Below, piece after piece: positions 57,935-64,000 of a stretch of 64,000 nucleotides of DNA. A program made the position numbers and the translations under genes. Position 1 is the first letter of the stretch. Each line of letters opens with the position of its first letter. The stretch is taken from contig NC_086364.1 of the NCBI RefSeq assembly GCF_036324505.1, positions 20,596,648-20,660,647 of the forward strand, read 5' to 3'. The notes beneath the pieces were generated by a model that was given only the letters and a program-made list of their open reading frames with translations, did no database searches and was not told the origin of the DNA. Source of the stretch: Eleginops maclovinus (lineage: Eukaryota; Chordata; Actinopteri; Perciformes; Eleginopidae).

Positions 57935-60900
57935 TCAAGGCTCGTGAGGCGGAGTGTCAAAGAAAATCTCCCGACAGAACCGGGCCGTGTCCTCCGGGAG
58001 AAGACGGTGAAACCGATGGTCCGAGGGTCGTTGAAGATTTCATAATCGTTCCCTCCCTGAAAATAGAAAAACATATTTAAAAATAACAGATTATATTACC
58101 ATTCATTTGGCTAATGCTTTTATCCAAAGCGACTTAGAATAAGTGCAAAAAACATGGATATTTAAACCCCGAACAACAAGGAAAATGCAGATATACAGCT
58201 CTTTAAATGTAGCCTGGTAACACCAGCCTGTTTGACTTCGATCACTTACAGCAGGGATTCCCAAAGTGGGGGTGCGCGAGCTGCCACCAGGGGGTGCGCA
58301 AGATGAAACATGTAAAGGTGGTCTGGTATAAAAATGTTACATTACATTACATTACTTAATATTACATATTTAGTTTGTTTTTTAAGTGGGATTTTTCCAT
58401 AGGCTACAATAAAAAACAGGAACAATAAACATTTCCTTTGTAATCCCTTTTATTTTAAATAAAAAAACTATAATTTATTAGTTTTTGATAGAAACGTAGA
58501 AGAAGACAGCCGCTGGAACGTCTCATGACAAAGTTATTTATACGGCGATAAAACAAAGCTTTGTCGCGTTTTTTTGGGGGGGGGTTTTGCGTTTTTTTGG
58601 GGGTGCGTCAACCCGGTTGGGACGTAGAAGGGGGTGCGCCGCCAAAAAAGTTTGGGAACCGCTAACTTACAGCAAAATGAAATTGGGCGGAAGTACGTAG
58701 GCTGGTATAGCCAGGCTACTTTAAATTGCTTTTACCTCAGAACGTTGACATAAAATCCTCTTCATCTGAACCCAACCCTTATTATTTTTGACTAATTCAA
58801 TATGGCCAAGGTACAAGAAAAACAAAGTTATGTTAGATAGGTTAAATAGCCCCCTGTGAGTTATACAATTCCATCGTTTTTGATTGATTAAATGCCCAAG
58901 TAACTTCAAACTTTATGATAAATAAGTTTCAAAATGTATATAACAATAAATATATGTTCATGGGAGGTTAGTGATGACCTTTTTTTTTAAGGTAAACCTC
59001 AAATTAGATAAGATAAGGAATGAAACACCTAAGATAATTGAATGAAATTGGATGTTAAAACCTAAAAAAGTTGATACTGAAATGGTAAATGGACTGTACT
59101 TTTATAGCGCTTTATCAGATCTTCTGGACCCCTCAACGAGCTTTACATTATAAGTGTCATTCACCCATTCATACCTCATTCACTTGCTCTAGGGAAGTTT
59201 CACACACACTCACACACCGTTGGCCATCGGGAGCAACTCAGGGTTCAGTATCTTGCCCAAGGATACACCGACATGTTGACCGCACTGGTTGGGATTGAAC
59301 CCACAACCTTCTGGACGAAAGACGCCTGTCCTACAGAGAGATGTGCTCCCAGAGATCTGAATATCAACTCACATCCGAGGTCTCGTTGCCGAAGAAGTAG
59401 ATGGCGTCCAGGCCTTCACTGTCCAGCAGCTCTAAACACAGCCTCTTGTCCCAGCCCTCCGGGAACACATCGAAGCTGATGAGACCGCCTGGAAAAAGAT
59501 AAATAAAAAACAGGACATTGTAATAAACATCAACTTAATTATATACACTCATGTACTCTGTATTCCTTTAAGGAGAAACACTAGACATCGGGATTGGAGA
59601 GAGCAGAGGAAGCAGTGTTTATGTCAGGTTTATAGGACAGGATTTTGAGTGACCAGTACACTTTACATGATTCCCTTTTTTTAACCTCCATTTACACATT
59701 AGACTCTGCAGGACTAACGCCCCGCCCTGAAGGAGACATTTGAAAGTCTTTATCCGGCAGGGATAGACCGGTTTGTTCAGAGGACTGGTTGGCAGAGAAA
59801 AAGGATGCATGACAAACAAAACTCTTGGCATTGTTTGGTCAGAGAGAAACAGCATGTGTCATAGGGCGGCACGACTCTGACACAATGGAGAAAAGTCTCC
59901 CACAAACCTGAAATCTGCTCTCTACCCCCTCCCCTTCTTAGATTCCCCTCACTGTCTCAGCTGATCAACAGTCAATAACAATGGTACAGCTGAGGAGCAG
60001 CCAGCCAATCAGAGCACTGCTTCCCTCACACACCTCCATTACCTTCAACCCCCGCACTGTAAAACACATCAGGGCTTCAACACTCTCTGAATGAACTCCT
60101 CCTGCACACAGGGTAGGACATACACACAAACACTGTAAGTCTGTGGGGGTTTCTTCTTCTCATCAACCACCTGTTCTCCTCTGGGATCGCAACATTTAAT
60201 AAAGAAAATCAATAGCTTTGCCCTCTCATCATCTCTCGGTGTCCCTGACGTTCTGTCCTCTCAGAGCAGATCGGAGACAGTGTCAGGTTTATATAACATC
60301 GCACAGATCAGCAGGATCGTCTGACAGGAGGCAGCTGTGCAGGCGCAGATAAACTCGGAGTAATGTATCTCTCTGAACATCCTCGGGACACATCAGGCTG
60401 TTTCCTTACAGTGGAACATCTGCAAACAGCACCAACTCCTCGAAAACACACTTGCGGGTTACGTTCATTAAATGTTTTTATTTTAGTTTATAACGTGCAC
60501 ATTTTTGCTTGATTCTCTATGCCAATATACATCTTTTTATTCTATTTTATTGTGTCTGTTTTTGCACATTTGTGCTTACTTTTAAGTTAATATACTTGTT
60601 TTATTTTATTATATTTTGGAGCAAATGTCACAACACCAAATTCCCCCCCTCTTAATATATTGGTACCCTGATTTTGGCATTGTTTCTATTCTTCATACAA
60701 TCACCTTATCATCTAACCTTTTATATGACTTTTAATGTTTTGCAAATGATTCAAATCAGAATCCCTCAAATAAATCAGAAACCTCGGTTAATAAGAAGTT
60801 TAAGAAAGAACTCTGTAGAACTCTGACAGCAGAAGTGTACTGACATCACCTTTCTCTATTGTTCTACGTGCCAGAGATCTATACGAGTAATGAAGAAAAA

Positions 60901-63127
60901 CAAGTCTGGACTGTGCACACTGCACAGCCTTCAGGTGACGTCAGCGGAGCTTAACACACCTCGCAGAGCACGTAAGCAAACATGAATATCCGATTCCCCT
61001 TACTAGAGAGTGGAAACAGTGTGTTTGTGTGTGTGTGTAATGGTTAACTGATGGCTCCAATGTCCAGCACCAGCACCTCCACACATCAGTAGAGTGGGGG
61101 TAGAGGGACTTTTAAAAACAGTGATAAGAAACAATAGACAGACAGGTATGTTGTAAAACTGGTTTGTATGCTGCACTATGGTATTTAAAAAAACAGCGTA
61201 CTGAGGAACTTGTTTTTTATTGTGAGAGAACAAGACAGAACTGAGATGCTCCATGATGTCAACCCTGCAGGTTCCTCTGTATGTTTGGCACATTTGTGTT
61301 TATTGCCACCTCTTTAACTTTAGACTCTGATATCCCCTCACCTTTAGTGAACCGTAGTCCCTTTCCAGCAAACTCCTCTTTCAGGGCCGCTACGAATTTC
61401 TCCCGGATCTTCTCTCTCTGTGGAGAAAGTGACAGCGCAGTCAGACTCCGTCTCCTTTGTTATTGCACACATGCAAAGACAGTTACTTAAAGAGGTCCTA
61501 CAATGCTTTTTGGGATTTCCCCGTTCCTGTAGTGTGTATTTTATACGTTGTTGTGAATGTAAATGTTCTTCAAAGTCCCTGTGTGGGACTCCTTTGTTTA
61601 CGTCTGTGAAATAATGACATCACTTTGTAATACTTGCGCTTCTATTGGCTAGCGCTCAAACACATTGTACGTGATAGGCTAAGGGGCGGGACATCTCTAA
61701 GTGGTTGACCAATCATAACAGAGCCAGTTCAGAGCAGACTGGGCTCTGGTTTCAGACAGAGGGTGAAAAGAGGTGCTGCAGCACAGGAAGTATGAGAAAC
61801 ATAAAGAGCTTTCTGAACGTTAAAGCATGGAGACATGTCCCAGTGAGGAGCTAATTACCCTCATTCATCTGCACTTTTCTCCAAGAGGTTAAATGTATGC
61901 AGTTCGTTCATATAATCTGAGTACACATTATTCCATGCATGAATGTAAAAAAGGATCCAGCAGCATGAATGTTAGCGTGTAGCTAAAGGGTTAAATGTCT
62001 CCTCCTCTGCTGCTATCTCTCACTCTGTGAACCATCAATGGACAGCTTGTTAAACCGTGCTGAAAGCTCAACATTGTTTGACCTCTCTCTGTCTAATTAA
62101 TGAAGCACATTTCATGAAACCGAGAAACAGAGAGGCAGCCTGTGACTCCCCGTGCCTGATGTTTAAAAGGGAACAGTTTGTTTAGCTTAGCTGCTAAACT
62201 TAGCTCCTGTGCATCATAATGAAACTCAAGTATGTTAATTATATGTCTTATACACAAAAAACCTTGAATTGCAAAAATGCTGACTCCTTTCTGGGTTTAG
62301 TACTTATTATTCCTGCACCACGAGGCAGTGCAGACAGAATAATAATATGCTAAACCACAAACAAAGACCACTGACGACAACAGACTGCGTAGTTCTCTCT
62401 CAACCTGACCACAGGGATTTTGGTTTGGTCACTATTAATGTATGAATGACAGAATGATGAGAGTGTTTCACCTTATCGATTTCAGAGAATTCTATCCTCT
62501 CCTCCTGTGTGCAGCTTCGACCGATGGGGGAAATATTGAGCATGCCATTCCTGAATTCAATGAACGTCCCCCTGCAGAAGGAAATAAAAGATGCATGGTT
62601 AAAGGCAGTTGTTAACTCATACAGGAACCTGGATTTTATTCCTTCCCATAGCACGTAAAACACAGTCGTTTTTAGCTCTATTCCCACGCAGGGATCACAA
62701 CGAGAGGAATTATTTTTATGCTTCAAGATGCTATTGATGATTAGATTCCAGGGATACCAGGAATGCAGTTGTGTGTGTTTGTGTGTCCAGCTGAGGGTGT
62801 GAGTAACCCGTGGCTTGAGTGTTTTATGAGACTGCTCACCTTTTCTTTGGCAGCTTGATGAGCCCCATGTAGCTGAGGCAGAAGTTGATCAGGTCCTGCA
62901 GCAGCTCCTCCCCAAGATGGTTCTGAATGGCCTGATGGGATAAAAATGCGCTCATTCATTTCTTCATCACACAAAACCCAGTGCAGCTCTTTGCATTTGT
63001 CTTAAAACAGGTAACATGTTGTGACGTTGTGACATGGGACTGTTACGTACCTGCGTTGAGAGGAGTTTCCCGTCTTTGTATTGCACCGTCCCGTTCTCAG
63101 CAAACACATAGTCGAACTTGTGCACCA
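57935..63127 (-). CDS. pmm1: Phosphomannomutase 1, 3' part
   Basis: Minus-strand exons in order: 63051-63127, 62840-62931, 62472-62571, 61342-61417, 59373-59488, 57935-58056. The 5' exons, with the catalytic DxDGT motif, are beyond the right edge. Visible: [81 protein letters not shown] and [16 protein letters not shown]. The enzyme is a HAD-superfamily cytosolic phosphomannomutase (mannose-6-P to mannose-1-P) feeding GDP-mannose and glycosylation. Sequence and synteny favour PMM1 over PMM2. Oddity: in the last exon the frame is lost after GFTVFS. One base is missing at the homopolymer 57996-57998; the next frame reads [16 protein letters not shown] to a TGA at 57935-57937, matching the family C-terminus. 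The exon length is also one base short of a multiple of three. Confidence 0.92.
58252..58664. mobile_element. hAT-family MITE with perfect 8-bp duplication
   Basis: Left end 'cagggattcccaaagtgggg'; right end 'aaaaagtttgggaaccgcta' (its reverse complement resembles CAGNGGTTCCC). Direct repeats ACTTACAG flank it at 58244-58251 and 58665-58672. About 413 bp, no transposase. It lies in the last pmm1 intron. Confidence 0.8.
59080..59335. repeat. Teleost interspersed repeat (copy 2 of 2)
   Basis: Begins 'ggtaaatggactgtactttt' and 'atagcgctttatcag', then shares the block described at 56570-56750. Ends 'gggattgaacccacaacc', which looks like a tRNA T-arm. In a pmm1 intron. Confidence 0.55.
59489..61341. 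other. pmm1: pmm1 intron
   Basis: No additional exon recognised in 1.85 kb. One perfect TGACGTCA lies at 60936-60943. GT-rich simple sequence lies near 61021-61038. Confidence 0.4.
61485..61850 (-). repeat. Interspersed repeat family R1, copy G
   Basis: A complete-looking short form: 'ctgtagtgtgtattttata', 'ggactcctttgtttacgtct', 'attggctagcgctcaaacac', 'ggggcgggacatctctaagt', 'gcagactgggctctggtttc' and 'aaagcatggagacatgtccc'. In a pmm1 intron. Confidence 0.75.
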
Positions 63128-64000
63128 CTGTGAGAGAAGAGACAAATTAAATGTGGTTTAAGCTCACCTGGATCTTTAATAATCTGCGCGCTCAACTCAA
63201 TTAAGAGTGGCTCTTCTGCTAAATCGGAAAAGGGGAAAGTAGGCCTGCTATATTTACTTGGTAGCAGATTAGAGCATGTGTAACACCGCCTAGAAAGCCA
63301 AGTTTAATCTTCCTGACCTTCCTACTCACTTTGGCTTGGAAGTGCACTGCAACACTCTGCAGGTAACTCGGCTAAAAAGCTGCTTGGTCATTGAACCTGC
63401 ATAACCCAAAAAAAACTGAAGGCCTTTTGCAGCTTATAATTCAAAACGGGCTGATTGTGAGAGACGAATTACCATAAATAAGTGGGTTTAACTGGGTCCA
63501 TTACTGTGAGAAAAACAATATTAGGATTAACACATTTTAATGATGTTATAGTAAGACATCCTAAACTGCTTCATTAGGTACGATGATAATGAAACTACTG
63601 AACAATTCCAAGAGTTGTTCATTAAAAAGCAGCTGAATTTTAATATAAAATAGAAGAAGCCCTAAAATCCTTAAAAGAAGAAGAGGTTTCCAGTGAAGTC
63701 ATATTTGGATTTAAAGCTACTGGGTCACATGACGTGGAAGATATTGAAGAAACATCATCATTTGGAGGGTAATTTTTTGCATGTCTAAACCATCACACAT
63801 CATCTGCTGCAATGTGTGCATGAAAAACGATTCACATTTAGAACACTTGGCAAGGATATGAAACCACATGGCTCCCTCTTGGCACAGTAGTTGCGCATTC
63901 GACATTATTTACAGATAAACAAGTTTTCCTTCTGTCTACTCAGCCGTGTGTCAACTCAGCTGTGAGGTTGTCAGAGCTGCAGTGTGTTTTTACCAGATTA
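63128..64000. other. pmm1: pmm1 intron at window edge
   Basis: No upstream pmm1 exon is recognised here; the next should encode the segment around GVVGGSDY. AT-rich unique-looking sequence. Confidence 0.4.

Noticed and set aside
59310..59335. tRNA gene suggested by a T-arm-like sequence
   Set aside because: No anticodon stem or acceptor stem fits; it is the end of an interspersed repeat.

Overview
The window is vertebrate nuclear DNA, almost certainly from a teleost fish and probably a percomorph. Short conserved exons are separated by GT-AG introns, long CA/GT microsatellites are common, and many small DNA-transposon remnants (Tc1/mariner-like, hAT-like, foldback) are present. The gene order zc3h7b - tef - tob2 - aco2 - polr3h - csdc2 - pmm1 matches human 22q13.2, and I used that synteny to choose between paralogues. 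No bacterial-type operon, CRISPR array or unknown multi-gene system was found. The value lies in gene structures, regulatory sites, two apparent frameshifts and repeat architecture.

Layout. 145-2615 (+): last seven coding exons of zc3h7b (5' end off the window). 4700-12098 (+): tef, a PAR-bZIP factor with two phase-compatible alternative first exons (4700-4805 and 8106-8247) and three shared exons; its long 3' region carries a Tc1-like remnant. 21537-22947 (-): tob2, convergent with tef, with an unusual intron inside the coding sequence and an inferred far-upstream 5' exon. 27538-38498 (+): aco2, all 18 coding exons, a complete 779-residue mitochondrial aconitase. An iron-responsive-element hairpin overlaps its start codon. 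42056-44560 (+): polr3h, six exons, 212 residues. 46700-54545 (+): csdc2, a cold-shock-domain protein of 155 residues with a large first intron holding a diverged tandem array and two palindromic CREs. 57935-63127 (-): pmm1, last six coding exons, convergent with csdc2; its 5' exons lie beyond the right edge.

The genes are not functionally linked. They cover RNA binding and turnover (zc3h7b, tob2, csdc2), circadian/light transcription (tef), the TCA cycle (aco2), RNA polymerase III (polr3h) and GDP-mannose supply (pmm1).

Two genes, tef and pmm1, each show a single missing base in or beside a G/C homopolymer. In both, the exon phases and flanking protein match otherwise require one extra base. 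Shared cause in sequencing or assembly is the simplest explanation. One interspersed repeat family occurs at least seven times in both orientations, and two of those copies share a near-identical long form 28 kb apart.
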